This document shows positions 25,169 to 35,359 of a DNA stretch of 64,000 nt, piece after piece. Source of the DNA: Chryseobacterium turcicum (GTDB taxonomy: Bacteria > Bacteroidota > Bacteroidia > Flavobacteriales > Weeksellaceae); assembly GCF_021010565.1 (NCBI RefSeq), contig NZ_JAJNAY010000002.1:744001-808000 (forward strand). Reading direction: 5' to 3'. Each line of letters begins with the position of its first letter. Position 1 is the first letter of the stretch. The position numbers were made by a program, and so were the translations under genes. A model generated the notes under the pieces. The model saw only the letters and a list, made by a program, of their open reading frames with translations, was not told where the DNA came from and ran no database searches.

Positions 25169-27763
25169 ATGAACTTAAATCAATTTACCGTAAAATCGCA
25201 AGAAGCCATCCAGGCGGCACAGCAAGTGGCGATGGAATTTGGCAATCAACAAATAGAACCTCAACATTTATTGGAAGGAATCTTTCAGGTAGATGAAAAT
25301 ATATCGCCTTTCTTACTGAAAAAATCTGAAGCAGATGCTAATTTGGTGAGAGAGCGAAACCGCGAAAATTTAGAAAAACTTCCAAAAGTACAGGGAGGAA
25401 ATATTTATCTTTCACAATCAGCAAACAAAGTGTTGCTTGATGCTCCGAATATCGCAAAAAGAATGGACGATGAGTTTGTGACTATCGAACATTTATGGCT
25501 TTCTCTTTTAGAAACCAATTCTGAAGCATCGAAAATGCTGAAAGATATGGGCGTAACAAAAAGCCTCTTGGAAGGTGCTATCAAAGAATTAAGAAAAGGA
25601 AGTAAGGCGACTTCTGCAAGCTCAGAAGAGACTTATCAATCCTTAAATAAATACGCAAAAAACTTCAACGAACTCGCTGCAGAAGGAAAATTAGACCCTG
25701 TAATCGGTCGTGATGAAGAAATCAGAAGAGTGTTGCAGATTCTTTCAAGAAGAACCAAAAACAATCCTATTCTGATTGGTGAACCGGGTGTTGGTAAAAC
25801 TGCCATCGCAGAAGGTATTGCCCACCGAATCATTAACGGCGACGTTCCTGAAAACCTGGCTGATAAAACACTTTATTCATTAGATATGGGTGCTTTGATT
25901 GCCGGTGCAAAATACAAAGGTGAGTTTGAAGAGCGTCTAAAATCTGTTGTAAACGAAGTCACAAAATCTGACGGACAAATTATTTTGTTCATCGACGAAA
26001 TCCATACTTTGGTGGGAGCCGGAGGTGGTGAAGGTGCAATGGATGCTGCAAACATTCTAAAACCAGCTTTGGCAAGAGGAGAATTAAGAGCAATCGGTGC
26101 AACAACTTTGAACGAATATCAAAAGTATTTTGAAAAGGATAAAGCCTTAGAAAGACGTTTCCAAAAAGTAATGGTGGAAGAACCGGATACTGAATCTGCG
26201 ATTTCGATTCTTCGTGGAATTAAAGATAAATACGAAGCACACCATAAAGTAAGAATCAAAGATGAAGCAATTATTGCGGCGGTAGAAATGTCTCAAAGAT
26301 ATATTTCAGACCGATTTTTACCGGACAAAGCGATTGACTTGATTGATGAAGCTTCGGCTAAATTGAGAATGGAAATCAATTCAAAACCGGAAGAGCTGGA
26401 TGTTCTCGACAGAAAACTGATGCAGATGGAAATTGAGTTGGCAGCCATCTCAAGAGAAGGAAATCAAACCCAAATTGACCATTTAAAAGAAGATATTTCG
26501 AAAATCTCTGAACAGAGAAATGAAATTAATGCTAAATGGCTGAAAGAAAAGCAAAAATCTGAGGATTTAACTCAAATTAAAAAAGATATAGAATCTCTGA
26601 AACATGAAGCAGAAAGAGCCTCAAGAGCTGGAGATTACGCAAAAGTTGCTGAAATACAGTACGGAAAAATCAAGGAGAAAGAAGATGCTTTGCAGAAACT
26701 AGAATTAGAGATGCAAAACCATCAAAATGAATTAATTAAAGAAGAAGTAACTGCAGACAACATCTCTGAAGTGATTGGAAAATGGACAGGAATTCCTGTT
26801 ACAAAACTTCTTCAATCTGAAAGAGAAAAGTTATTGCATCTGGAAACCGAACTTCACCATCGTGTTGTAGGGCAAGAAGAAGCGATTACAGCGGTTGCAG
26901 ATGCTATCCGTAGAAACAGAGCAGGATTAAGCGACGATAAAAAGCCAATTGGAAGTTTCTTATTCTTAGGAACAACCGGTGTTGGTAAAACTGAGCTTGC
27001 AAAAGCCTTGGCGGAGTTTTTATTTGATGATGAAAACAATATGACAAGAATTGATATGAGTGAATATCAAGAAAGACACAGCGTCTCTAGACTTGTCGGT
27101 GCTCCTCCTGGATATGTGGGCTATGATGAAAGTGGACAATTGACGGAAGCGGTGCGAAGAAGACCTTATTCGGTGGTGCTTTTAGATGAAATAGAAAAAG
27201 CGCATCCTGATGTTTTCAACACATTGCTGCAAGTTTTAGATGATGGTCGTTTAACGGATAACAAAGGTCGCGTTGTGAATTTCAAAAACTCAATTATTAT
27301 TATGACGTCGAATCTCGGTTCGCACATCATTCAGGAGAATTTTGAGAATATCACAGAAGAAAATCAAGACTCAATTGTTGCCAAAACGAAGATTGAAGTT
27401 TTTGATTTGCTGAAACAAACACTTCGTCCGGAATTCTTAAACAGAATTGATGAGACGGTATTGTTCCAGCCTTTAAGAAAAAAAGAAATCGGAAAAATCG
27501 TACAGTATCAGCTGAGAGGATATAATGATTTGTTAGCAAAACGAAACATTATGATGACGGCTACTCAAGATGCTCTAGATTATTTAATGAACAAAGGTTA
27601 CGACCCTGCATTTGGAGCGAGACCTCTGAAAAGAGTCATCCAACAAGAAGTTCTTAATAAATTATCGAGAGAAATTCTTGCAGGAACTGTAAATGACGGT
27701 GATAAAATCACGTTAGATTATTTCGAGGAAACAGGTTTGGTTTTCAGACCAACGGAAAAATAA
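25169..27763 (+). CDS. clpB: ATP-dependent disaggregase ClpB
   Basis: This Hsp100 chaperone of 864 aa extracts polypeptides from aggregates together with DnaK. In order: the Clp N-domain (about 1-145, [18 protein letters not shown]), NBD1 with Walker A GEPGVGKT (about 204-211) and [11 protein letters not shown], the coiled-coil middle domain (about 410-530) that distinguishes ClpB, NBD2 with Walker A GTTGVGKT (about 600-607) and [11 protein letters not shown], and the C-terminal D2-small domain ([11 protein letters not shown]). The leader carries repeats that could mediate stress control. Confidence 0.97.
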   Translation: MNLNQFTVKSQEAIQAAQQVAMEFGNQQIEPQHLLEGIFQVDENISPFLLKKSEADANLVRERNRENLEKLPKVQGGNIYLSQSANKVLLDAPNIAKRMDDEFVTIEHLWLSLLETNSEASKMLKDMGVTKSLLEGAIKELRKGSKATSASSEETYQSLNKYAKNFNELAAEGKLDPVIGRDEEIRRVLQILSRRTKNNPILIGEPGVGKTAIAEGIAHRIINGDVPENLADKTLYSLDMGALIAGAKYKGEFEERLKSVVNEVTKSDGQIILFIDEIHTLVGAGGGEGAMDAANILKPALARGELRAIGATTLNEYQKYFEKDKALERRFQKVMVEEPDTESAISILRGIKDKYEAHHKVRIKDEAIIAAVEMSQRYISDRFLPDKAIDLIDEASAKLRMEINSKPEELDVLDRKLMQMEIELAAISREGNQTQIDHLKEDISKISEQRNEINAKWLKEKQKSEDLTQIKKDIESLKHEAERASRAGDYAKVAEIQYGKIKEKEDALQKLELEMQNHQNELIKEEVTADNISEVIGKWTGIPVTKLLQSEREKLLHLETELHHRVVGQEEAITAVADAIRRNRAGLSDDKKPIGSFLFLGTTGVGKTELAKALAEFLFDDENNMTRIDMSEYQERHSVSRLVGAPPGYVGYDESGQLTEAVRRRPYSVVLLDEIEKAHPDVFNTLLQVLDDGRLTDNKGRVVNFKNSIIIMTSNLGSHIIQENFENITEENQDSIVAKTKIEVFDLLKQTLRPEFLNRIDETVLFQPLRKKEIGKIVQYQLRGYNDLLAKRNIMMTATQDALDYLMNKGYDPAFGARPLKRVIQQEVLNKLSREILAGTVNDGDKITLDYFEETGLVFRPTEK

Positions 27764-27797
27764 GTAGTTTTTTTTCATATACATTATTTTTATAATG

Positions 27798-27830
27798 AAG
27801 TGCTTTAGATTTCTCTAAAGCACTTTTTTT
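27798..27830 (+). terminator. Terminator after clpB
   Basis: AAGTGCTTTAGA pairs perfectly with TCTAAAGCACTT around a 4-nt loop, followed by a T-run. Confidence 0.88.
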
Positions 27831-27939
27831 CATTTATAACAACCCGTAAAAACACGGTTTTTTTTCATGGGATAAACACCTTGCTGTGATTTAGCTTTTT
27901 TTTCAGACCTTTGCGGGAAACTAACCAAAAACTTTCGAT

Positions 27940-28416
27940 ATGACAAACGACTCTAACGGAATAGAGAATGAAAATTCAAATAACTCAAGTCAACTTCCTG
28001 TAACATTTATTCAAAAATTAGTTGACAATTACCGAAACAATCAATTGGCATTAATCAATCAAAAAATGGCAATGGATGATGCCCATTCTATTTGGTTTGA
28101 CTTGGTAACTCTGAAAAATTTTATTGCTGAAGTTGAAGCTAAAGCTTTAGCAATTGACCCTAATGTAGAAAATATAGATTTAGGAATCCGTTTTTACTAC
28201 GCAGCGTATGGTCAAGAGACACAACAGCCAATTCCTACTAATTACTCTAAAAAACACACTTTAGTAATGGTTCCTACAAAAAAAGAAGAAGGTCTGAATT
28301 ATGACTTCAACCCTCTCCAAGAAGAAGGAAAAGCACTTGCCATTACCGGTTTTGCATTAGCTCAGAATCATGGTGATTTGGTTCCTCCAGGAGCATCAAT
28401 TGTAGAGTCTTACTAA
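27940..28416 (+). CDS. Hypothetical protein, 158 aa
   Basis: Not recognised. It is soluble, with no signal peptide, a disordered Asn/Ser-rich first 18 residues, a helical stretch (FIQKLVDNYRNNQLALINQK) and beta-rich segments (DLGIRFYYAAYGQE, KKHTLVMVPTKKE). It ends PPGASIVESY. It lies 10 nt before a polytopic membrane gene and a NarL-type two-component pair, so it is probably the first gene of that operon. Confidence 0.65.
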   Translation: MTNDSNGIENENSNNSSQLPVTFIQKLVDNYRNNQLALINQKMAMDDAHSIWFDLVTLKNFIAEVEAKALAIDPNVENIDLGIRFYYAAYGQETQQPIPTNYSKKHTLVMVPTKKEEGLNYDFNPLQEEGKALAITGFALAQNHGDLVPPGASIVESY

Positions 28417-28426
28417 TTGATTTTTG

Positions 28427-29077
28427 ATGACCGATTTCCAAATAGCTTTACAGCATGGTATGAGAATAAGCGAAGGCATTGCTGCTTTGGCTTCAATCTT
28501 ATTTTACAAAAAAATTAAAGATAGTCACTATCGGTACTTTTCGTTTTTTCTTATTCTCATTTTTTGCTGTGAACTTTTTGGTAAATATGGAGGTGAGTAT
28601 ATTTCATATTCAAAAAATGCATTTTATAATTATTTTGTCATTCCTTTAGAATTCATTTTTTTGTATTGGCTCTATGCTTACAAATCACTTAACCGGAAAA
28701 AACTATTCTGGATATTTACTGCTATATTTCTACTATCCTATATTCCAAATGAACTATTCTTCTTAAAAAACAAGCAGATTTTCTCTTTCAATTATACTTT
28801 TGGAAGCCTGCTTCTCATGTTTTTGGTGGTGATGGAATATTACAAACAGATTAACTCAGATAACATTCTTAATTTTACCAAAAACAGGATGTTTTACATT
28901 AATCTTGGCGTAACTTTGTTTTATATAGGAACGCTTCCTTTTTGGACATTTTATTTCCAGTTATTAGAACATAAAGATCTTTGGGATCTCTATTTTTCTT
29001 ATTTTCTTATTTCCGGAATTACAATGTATCTGCTATTTGCAAGTTCATTTATATGGGGAAAACAGAATTACTCTTAA
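28427..29077 (+). CDS. Polytopic membrane protein, 216 aa
   Basis: About six to seven hydrophobic helices with short loops, no recognised domain. An in-frame TTG lies directly before ATG 28427; the ATG is taken as start. The 3' end overlaps the histidine kinase start by 25 nt. I infer it may serve as the membrane sensor for the kinase, which has only one membrane helix and no input domain. Confidence 0.7.
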   Translation: MTDFQIALQHGMRISEGIAALASILFYKKIKDSHYRYFSFFLILIFCCELFGKYGGEYISYSKNAFYNYFVIPLEFIFLYWLYAYKSLNRKKLFWIFTAIFLLSYIPNELFFLKNKQIFSFNYTFGSLLLMFLVVMEYYKQINSDNILNFTKNRMFYINLGVTLFYIGTLPFWTFYFQLLEHKDLWDLYFSYFLISGITMYLLFASSFIWGKQNYS

Positions 29078-29838
29078 CGATTATTATATTCAATGTATTT
29101 TTTGCGATGTTTATTGTCGCCGTGATGATTTACATTAGAAAATACAAGCAGAGAAAAGTAGAATACCTTAATGAAATTCAGCTTAAAAACGAAATTCACG
29201 AAAAAGAGCTTTTAGCCACCCAGCTCGAAATACAGCAGGCTACCATGCAGCAAATTGGTCGTGAATTGCATGATAATATAGGTCAAAAACTTACTTTAGC
29301 AAGTCTATATACCCAACAACTGCTTTATGAAAATAAAGTAACTGAAGAAAGTGAAAGAATAGATCAGGTTTCGCAAATTATTAATCAGTCTTTACATGAT
29401 TTAAGAAGCCTTTCAAAAACATTGACGGATGATAATATTAATCAGAAAGAGATTGTAGCGTTAATTCAGAAAGAAGTAGATAATGCGAATGTAATCAAAA
29501 AATGTAAAATTCATTTTGAGCATAATTTTGAATATTTAGATCTCGATTTTGTTCATAAAAATGTTTTGCTGAGAATTACGCAAGAGTTTATTCAAAACAG
29601 CATTAAACATTCCAAGTGTGAAAATATTTTCATTAGGCTTAATACTTCCGAAGAAAATCTATGGGAACTCAAAATCAATGACGACGGGATTGGTTTCGAC
29701 ATCGATAAAATTCTCTCAAACGGAATCGGGCTGACCAATATGAAAAACAGAACTGCCATCATCGGAGCCGAGTTTAATCTTGAAAGTAATGAGAACAAAG
29801 GAACTTCGATTGAAATAACACTAAAAAAACAGCCATGA
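29053..29838 (+). CDS. Sensor histidine kinase, NarL/LuxR-partner type
   Basis: The 261-aa protein has one N-terminal helix (about 5-28) and a coiled-coil linker. The HisKA_3-type dimerisation box QIGRELHDNIGQKLTLASLY places the phospho-His at residue 73. A HATPase domain follows (NSIKHSK, DDGIGFD, GIGLTNMKNR). The frame is open from 28981, but MGKTELLL at 29053 gives the natural N-terminus. The stop overlaps the next ATG (ATGA). Confidence 0.92.
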   Translation: MGKTELLLTIIIFNVFFAMFIVAVMIYIRKYKQRKVEYLNEIQLKNEIHEKELLATQLEIQQATMQQIGRELHDNIGQKLTLASLYTQQLLYENKVTEESERIDQVSQIINQSLHDLRSLSKTLTDDNINQKEIVALIQKEVDNANVIKKCKIHFEHNFEYLDLDFVHKNVLLRITQEFIQNSIKHSKCENIFIRLNTSEENLWELKINDDGIGFDIDKILSNGIGLTNMKNRTAIIGAEFNLESNENKGTSIEITLKKQP

Positions 29839-30479
29839 AAAAGACCATTATAATTGTTGACGACCATTTATTGATTGCCAAAGCTCTTGAAGGAATCATC
29901 GGTAACTTCGACGGTTTTCAAGTCATTGATGTGGCCGAAAACGGGAAAGATTTGATTGAAAAATTTAAAAATGGACAAAAAATCCCCGATATTGTACTTT
30001 TAGATATCAGTATGCCGATTATGAATGGTTTTGAAACCGCTTTATGGTTGAAAGAAAATCATCCTAATATCAAGGTAATGGCTCTCAGCATGCAGGGTGA
30101 TGACAGCAGCGTTATCAAAATGATAAGAAACGGAGCCAAAGGATATCTTCTAAAAAATACTCATCCAAAAGATTTAGAAACAGCGCTTACAAAATTGAGC
30201 AGCGAAGGTTTCTTTTATCCGGATTGGGCCTCAAAAATTATTTTTTCTACTATGGCTGATGAAAAAGGCAATGAGAAAAAAAAGAAAATCTCCGAAAGAG
30301 AAAAAGAATTCCTTACTTATACTGTTACCGAACTCAGCTATAAAGAAATTGCAGAAAAAATGTGCTGCAGCCCGAGAACTGTAGAAAGCTACCGCGATCA
30401 GCTTTGTGAAAAGTTTGATCTTAAAACAAGAGTAGGCTTAGCGGTTTTTGCCATCAAAAATGGATTTGCAGAATCGTAG
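29835..30479 (+). CDS. NarL/FixJ-family response regulator
   Basis: The receiver domain (1-125) has the acidic pair VDD and phospho-acceptor D57 in IVLLDISMP, plus GAKGYLLKN. The LuxR-type HTH (about 150-210) is SEREKEFLTYTVTELSYKEIAEKMCCSPRTVESYRDQL. The length is 214 aa. It is translationally coupled to the kinase. Target genes are unknown. Confidence 0.94.
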   Translation: MKKTIIIVDDHLLIAKALEGIIGNFDGFQVIDVAENGKDLIEKFKNGQKIPDIVLLDISMPIMNGFETALWLKENHPNIKVMALSMQGDDSSVIKMIRNGAKGYLLKNTHPKDLETALTKLSSEGFFYPDWASKIIFSTMADEKGNEKKKKISEREKEFLTYTVTELSYKEIAEKMCCSPRTVESYRDQLCEKFDLKTRVGLAVFAIKNGFAES

Positions 30480-30540
30480 TTCATGATTCTTTCCCATAGG
30501 CTAAACATAACCAAAACTATTGAAAATCAACAATTTAACC

Positions 30541-30577
30541 ATAAAAAAAAAGAAGCTAAAAAGCTTCTTTTTTTTAT
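30541..30577. terminator. Bidirectional terminator between response regulator and FKBP genes
   Basis: AAAGAAGCT and AGCTTCTTT flank a 3-4-nt A loop with A/T runs on both sides, serving convergent genes. Confidence 0.85.
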
Positions 30578-30593
30578 GAAAAATATGTTAGAT

Positions 30594-31298
30594 TTATTTT
30601 ACACCTACCAATTCTACATCAAAGATGATAGTAGAGCCTGCCGGAATTGCTGCTCCTGCTCCGTTATCTCCATAAGCAAGATCTGAAGGAATATAAAATC
30701 TGTATTTAGATCCTTTGCTCATAAGCTGAATACCTTCTGTCCAACCTTTGATTACGCTTCCAAGATTAATATCCATTGCAGCACCTCCATTTTTGTCAGT
30801 AGAGTCGAAAACAGTTCCATCCAGAAGTTTACCTGTATATTTTACCTGTACAACGTTCGTAGCAGTCGGTTTTGTTTTACCATCACCTTCCTGCAATACT
30901 TCATACTGTAAACCAGAAGCAGTAGTTTTTACTTTAGGATTACTTTTATTTTTTGCAAGAAAATCCTGGCCTTTTTTCTTATTTTCACCCGCCAAAGCTA
31001 ACGCTGCAGACTGTTTTTTTTCACCTTGCTTCTGCATAAATTCTTGCATAAAAGCATTCATTTCCTCAACTGGCATCAATTTCTTTGTTCCAGCCATCTC
31101 TTCTTTAATAGCCTGAGCCAAAAGATCCGCATCTACCTTGAAACCTTCTTGTTTCATATTTTGTGCGATATTTAAACCTATATAGTAAGATGCTTTTTGG
31201 TCATCTGTATATTTGCTATCACTTTTTCCATCATTTTTTTGAGCGCACGAAATGCTAAATATTGCGACGCAAAATAATGCAACAATCTGTTTTTTCAT
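30594..31298 (-). CDS. FKBP-type peptidyl-prolyl isomerase, Mip/FkpA-like lipoprotein
   Basis: The lipoprotein signal is ALFCVAIFSISC. The helical dimerisation domain (about 30-125: DQKASYYIGLNIAQNMKQEGFKVD) precedes an FKBP domain (about 128-234: VQVKYTGKLLDGTVFDST, GWTEGIQLMSKGSKYRFYIPSDLAYGD, IPAGSTIIFDVELV). It is an envelope-anchored proline isomerase and chaperone for exported proteins. The 234-aa length is typical. Confidence 0.94.
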   Translation of the reverse strand: MKKQIVALFCVAIFSISCAQKNDGKSDSKYTDDQKASYYIGLNIAQNMKQEGFKVDADLLAQAIKEEMAGTKKLMPVEEMNAFMQEFMQKQGEKKQSAALALAGENKKKGQDFLAKNKSNPKVKTTASGLQYEVLQEGDGKTKPTATNVVQVKYTGKLLDGTVFDSTDKNGGAAMDINLGSVIKGWTEGIQLMSKGSKYRFYIPSDLAYGDNGAGAAIPAGSTIIFDVELVGVK

Positions 31299-31341
31299 TT
31301 GATATTTTATTATTTATAATTAACGAATTACATAATTGCTG

Positions 31342-31349
31342 CAAATCTA
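31342..31349 (-). promoter_or_regulatory. -7 element of the FkpA-like gene
   Basis: TAGATTTG on the minus strand, 43 nt before the ATG. Confidence 0.45.
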
Positions 31350-31521
31350 TCATTAATTGCAGAAACTTTACTGCTGTACAACATTTTTTCTGTTAAAATT
31401 TTCAAGTTTTAATTCAGTTTAAAATCAATAAAAAGAATATAATCTTGAAATCTTTATTTTATTTTTTTCAGAAATAGAAAATACCATTCGTAAATCAGCG
31501 TGGTAAAAATGATTTTCACAT

Positions 31522-33894
31522 CTACAATCTCTCCTGTTCATCAGCTTTTTTAATCGTTTTTGAATTTTTCACCGATTGATTTCCGAAGTTATATTTTAGC
31601 GAAAAAGTAAAACCTTGGGTATCTTGGTAATCTAGAAAATAATTATCCTGATTGCCATATTTTGTGCTTATTTTTTGTTGCGTTGATTTGAAAATATCAT
31701 TAAAAATAAATGCTGCTTCCAATTTTTTATTAAAAAACTTCTTATTCATGACAAAATATGCCGACCATTGACTAGAAATACTGAATGTTCCCTGTATTGC
31801 CGGAGAATAATATTTATGCCCCAATTCCATTTTCCAGTCTGAATTTTTATCTAAAGTGAAGCTTGTTGAGACATTTGAAACCCAATTCCAGACTTGGTTT
31901 TTATTTAAAGCTCCATCGAGTCCTTTGAAATAATTTTCGTTGTGCTCTAGGTTTTCAGAAAGAATTAAACTCCACCAAGGTTTGATTTCAAAGCTTTTAT
32001 AAACATTCACACCATATGCTTCCCCTTTCTCAATATTGGTAAAATAATAAATCAGATTATTGTTTTCATGCTGCTGAAATGAGATTTCCATAGATGGGAA
32101 AATTTCTTTCCGGTAATAAAAATCTAAATTCCAGTTTTTGAATGAATAGGTGAAATTTAAATTGTGAATAATCGTAGCTTTCAACTTGGGATCCCCCTGA
32201 TAATAAGAGAATAAATTATAATAAGATTTTGCTGGGTTTAACCATGAATAAAAAGGTCTGCTTATTCTCTTTCCGTATGAAAAGCCAAATTCATGCTTAT
32301 TTTCTGTGGTATATTGTGCGTAAAATGTAGGAAACAAACTCCAGTACTTATTTTCATTGACTTCATAAGGTTCAGAAACAACACCTTCAAGATTGGTCAT
32401 CTCAGCACGAAGCCCTCCTTTGAAATTCCACTTCCCAAGATTATAGGCCATCGATGTATAAATTCCAAAGTTGTGCTCTTTATAATCAAAAAGACTGCTT
32501 TTTTCTGGTCTGTATTGAAATTGCCCATTTTCGTTATCCGAAAAATCAAGCAAACTATTTGTTTTTACAAAGCTGTATTTCGCCCCAGATTCCAATTCCA
32601 ATTTCTCATTTTTCCATTGATAATCAAGTTGTGTAGAATATAATTGAACATCACTTTTATTATTGGTCATAAAATTAGTTTCCTTCGGATTCTGATTCGC
32701 AAAATTCAAATACGTCAAAACATTTTGATATTTTGTTGAATTATTTCCTGTAAAATAATTAATCCACGAAATACTGCTTTTTTTATTCAGTTTTCTATCA
32801 ATTTGAAAACTCAAAGAATTATTGATTGTTCTGGAATGATGGTCGTTTATGGTTGTATAATTTGATTCAACAGAGTTTTGAGCATTGTAAATCAAAGTAG
32901 GAACATTATACGTTCCAAAAGATTTCGGAGCAAAAAATCCTGAGTAATTTAGACTCGCCGTTGTAAGGCTGTCAATTTCATATTCTATATTAAAGTTGAC
33001 GGTATTCTGGCTTTTATTTTGGTCCTTACGATTCATCGTACTAATCCATGTAGTGCCATCTTCAGGATAATTTACATAATCGGTACCTTCTCTGTAGTAC
33101 GTTCCACCACCACGAAAGTAACTTCCCATCACCGAAAGTTTATCTTTTTTATAATATTGTGAAATACCCGCAACTCCTTTTGCATATTGGGTTTGAATGT
33201 ATTTGGAAGAAAGAATTCCACGATATCCTTCAATTTTATTTTTCTTCATCACAATGTTCAGAACAGCGCCACCTTCAGCTTCATATTTTGCGGGCGGATT
33301 GGTAATAACTTCTACGGATTTCACATCATCTCCCTGTGTATTTTCAAGAAAATTTTTGAGCTCTTCGCCTGTCATCATCACTTTTTTATCGTTAATCGTC
33401 ACCAAAACCGAAGTTCCACCTTTTACCGCCAAAACATCATTATTAATGGTAACCTGAGGAGTTTTTTTTAGAATCTCCCAGGCATTGAGAGAAGAAATAT
33501 TGCTATTTTCTACATTGAATTCCAAACGGTCTACTTTTCTTTTAACCAACGGTTTTTTCTTGGTAATGGTTACCGCTTCAATATCTTTCTGATTGTTTTT
33601 TAGAATAATATTTAAAATTTCATTCTCATTTTTGGCTTCAATTGTTTTTTCAAACGAAAGATATTTTTCATCATTAATTTTTAACTTAAATGAATTTGAT
33701 AAAAGATTATCAAAAGAAAATTTACCTTCAGAATCGGTATAAAAACTTTTAACGAAAGTATTTTCGTGATTATACAATTCCACTTTCACAGAATCGAGCT
33801 TTTCTTTATCAGCATTAAAAACAGTTCCGGAAATTTTCTGCGACTGCGAAAACATAAAAACCGGAAAAACAAGAAAGAGAAGATATTTATACAT
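31522..33894 (-). CDS. TonB-dependent outer-membrane receptor (PF14905-like beta-barrel)
   Basis: A signal peptide (MYKYLLFLVFPVFMFSQ) leads to a CarboxypepD_reg-like domain (about 22-100: ISGTVFNADKEKLDSVKVELYN). A plug-like region follows (about 115-225: NAWEILKKTPQVTINNDVLAVKGGTSVLVTINDKK), then a beta-barrel rich in aromatic strands. The chain ends in a charged extension after LKYNFGNQ. At 790 aa it fits this family. The substrate is unknown. It is divergent from an OmpR-type two-component operon across a region with 11-bp-phased repeats, suggesting it is that system's target. Confidence 0.88.
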   Translation of the reverse strand: MYKYLLFLVFPVFMFSQSQKISGTVFNADKEKLDSVKVELYNHENTFVKSFYTDSEGKFSFDNLLSNSFKLKINDEKYLSFEKTIEAKNENEILNIILKNNQKDIEAVTITKKKPLVKRKVDRLEFNVENSNISSLNAWEILKKTPQVTINNDVLAVKGGTSVLVTINDKKVMMTGEELKNFLENTQGDDVKSVEVITNPPAKYEAEGGAVLNIVMKKNKIEGYRGILSSKYIQTQYAKGVAGISQYYKKDKLSVMGSYFRGGGTYYREGTDYVNYPEDGTTWISTMNRKDQNKSQNTVNFNIEYEIDSLTTASLNYSGFFAPKSFGTYNVPTLIYNAQNSVESNYTTINDHHSRTINNSLSFQIDRKLNKKSSISWINYFTGNNSTKYQNVLTYLNFANQNPKETNFMTNNKSDVQLYSTQLDYQWKNEKLELESGAKYSFVKTNSLLDFSDNENGQFQYRPEKSSLFDYKEHNFGIYTSMAYNLGKWNFKGGLRAEMTNLEGVVSEPYEVNENKYWSLFPTFYAQYTTENKHEFGFSYGKRISRPFYSWLNPAKSYYNLFSYYQGDPKLKATIIHNLNFTYSFKNWNLDFYYRKEIFPSMEISFQQHENNNLIYYFTNIEKGEAYGVNVYKSFEIKPWWSLILSENLEHNENYFKGLDGALNKNQVWNWVSNVSTSFTLDKNSDWKMELGHKYYSPAIQGTFSISSQWSAYFVMNKKFFNKKLEAAFIFNDIFKSTQQKISTKYGNQDNYFLDYQDTQGFTFSLKYNFGNQSVKNSKTIKKADEQERL

Positions 33895-33972
33895 TTCAGT
33901 TAGTTTTAAGTTTAATTCAAATGATTTTGATATTTAACTTTCACAAAATTGAATATTGCCACCGAGAATTTC

Positions 33973-34002
33973 GGTTAATGGAAGGTTAATGCGAGGTTAA
34001 TG
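33973..34002 (+). promoter_or_regulatory. Three direct repeats GGTTAATG with exact 11-bp period
   Basis: Copies at 33973-33980, 33984-33991 and 33995-34002 fall on one helical face between the TonB receptor gene (-) and the kinase gene (+). The pattern is that of an OmpR/PhoB-family response-regulator site. Confidence 0.65.
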
Positions 34003-34026
34003 GTAAAAACGCATTCACGAAATGTA

Positions 34027-34034
34027 TATATTTG
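34027..34034 (+). promoter_or_regulatory. -7 element of the two-component operon (34-36 kb)
   Basis: TATATTTG ends only 5 nt before ATG 34040, so the transcript would be nearly leaderless, or the box is fortuitous. Confidence 0.4.
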
Positions 34035-34039
34035 CTTCA

Positions 34040-35359
34040 ATGATTTCTAAAAGTAAATATCTGATATCTCTTTTTGCAGCTTTATTTCTGCTATTATTGG
34101 GCATTCAGGTATATTTCATGTATAAAACTTCTCAGGTAAAAAAGCGGGAAATCTACAGCGATGTTCATAAAAGAATTGATGATTACATCGATAATCTGGA
34201 AAATCTTGGCGGAACAAGTAATTTGGGTGATGAAGGTCAAAGGAAGATTTTTGCAGAGTTCAGCAATAAGAAAATTAGCAAAAAAGAGTTTTTAAACTAT
34301 TTCGAAAAAAACAAAAAAATCACACAAGATATATTAAGTGATTATATTGACCATAAATTTGAGAAAGAAGGCTATAAAGTTGCCGTAAGAACTCAGTTTT
34401 TATCCATTGTTTATGTACCCAAAAATATCAATCTGATTAATCAACCTGTTACTTTGTACGAAACGCGAAACAAGATTACAAAAGCAGGAATTTCTAATAC
34501 CGGGAAATGGGAAACCTCTTCCACCTCGAGGTCTGATAAAAGCAATCAACTTGAAAGAGACGATTCTTTTTTTGTAAAAAGCCAGACCGATTTTCAAATC
34601 TTAAATATCAACGCTGTTGTTTTTCAAGACTTAACGTTACTCATTTTATGCTGTGTTGCTATTTTATTGAGTGTTTTGATTTTATATATTTTCACTGTCA
34701 AAAATTTAATCCGGCAACAAAAACAGGTTGAAGTTTTACACACAGTCGTTGATAACATTTCTCACGAGTTTAAAACCCCGATTGCAACGCTTAAAATAGC
34801 CTCAAAAACATTAAAAAAAGAATTTACCCCTGAAATATTGCCGTTAATTGACAGACAAATTTCAAGGCTCGAAGATTTGATGTTGCAACTTCACCCTGAA
34901 GATTTTGACGAAAAAAATTCTACCATACAACCAGAAAATTGGGATTTTTTTATTCAAGATTTGGCCTTTACTTACGAGAATATTGATTTCCAACTGAATA
35001 ATTCTGTTTCAAAAGAACTTCCTTTTGATAAAAAACTAATGGAAACCGTCATTAAAAATCTTTGTGAAAACAGTGTAAAATATGGTGCTTCAGAAATTAA
35101 AATTGATACAAAAACTATTCAGAATAAACTTGAAATTATCGTTTCAGACAACGGAAATGGAATAGAACAAAGCGAACTGAAAAATATTTTTGAAAAGTTT
35201 TATAGAATACAATCCAACAATATTCACAATAGTAAAGGTTTAGGCTTGGGATTATTTTTCGTTAAAAAAATTGTTGAAAAATATAACGGAAAAACTGAAA
35301 TTACGAGTGAAGTAACGATAGGAACAACTTTTAAAATATCAATGCCGTATGAAGATTAA
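34040..35359 (+). CDS. Sensor histidine kinase, OmpR-partner type
   Basis: The 439-aa protein has an N-terminal helix (SKYLISLFAALFLLLLGIQVYF), a periplasmic sensor of about 165 residues, a second helix (LTLLILCCVAILLSVLILYIF), HisKA with phospho-His 242 in NISHEFKTPIATL, and a HATPase domain (NLCENSVKYG, VSDNGNGIE, GLGLGLFFVKKIV). An in-frame ATG at 34022 precedes the chosen start, but the TATATTTG box lies between them. It overlaps the regulator gene by 11 nt. No HAMP domain is visible. Confidence 0.92.
   Translation: MISKSKYLISLFAALFLLLLGIQVYFMYKTSQVKKREIYSDVHKRIDDYIDNLENLGGTSNLGDEGQRKIFAEFSNKKISKKEFLNYFEKNKKITQDILSDYIDHKFEKEGYKVAVRTQFLSIVYVPKNINLINQPVTLYETRNKITKAGISNTGKWETSSTSRSDKSNQLERDDSFFVKSQTDFQILNINAVVFQDLTLLILCCVAILLSVLILYIFTVKNLIRQQKQVEVLHTVVDNISHEFKTPIATLKIASKTLKKEFTPEILPLIDRQISRLEDLMLQLHPEDFDEKNSTIQPENWDFFIQDLAFTYENIDFQLNNSVSKELPFDKKLMETVIKNLCENSVKYGASEIKIDTKTIQNKLEIIVSDNGNGIEQSELKNIFEKFYRIQSNNIHNSKGLGLGLFFVKKIVEKYNGKTEITSEVTIGTTFKISMPYED

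Noticed and set aside
28981..29052. Longer N-terminus for the NarL-type kinase
   Set aside because: It would overlap the upstream membrane gene by nearly 100 nt and place non-membrane residues before the anchor. ATG 29053 fits better.
30483..30686. 67-codon frame after the NarL-type regulator
   Set aside because: It runs through the bidirectional terminator and into the FkpA-like gene on the other strand.
31522..33894. SusC-type receptor of a polysaccharide utilisation locus together with the GH92 enzyme
   Set aside because: There is no SusD-like gene, the receptor belongs to the PF14905-like class, and about 7 kb of unrelated genes separate the two.
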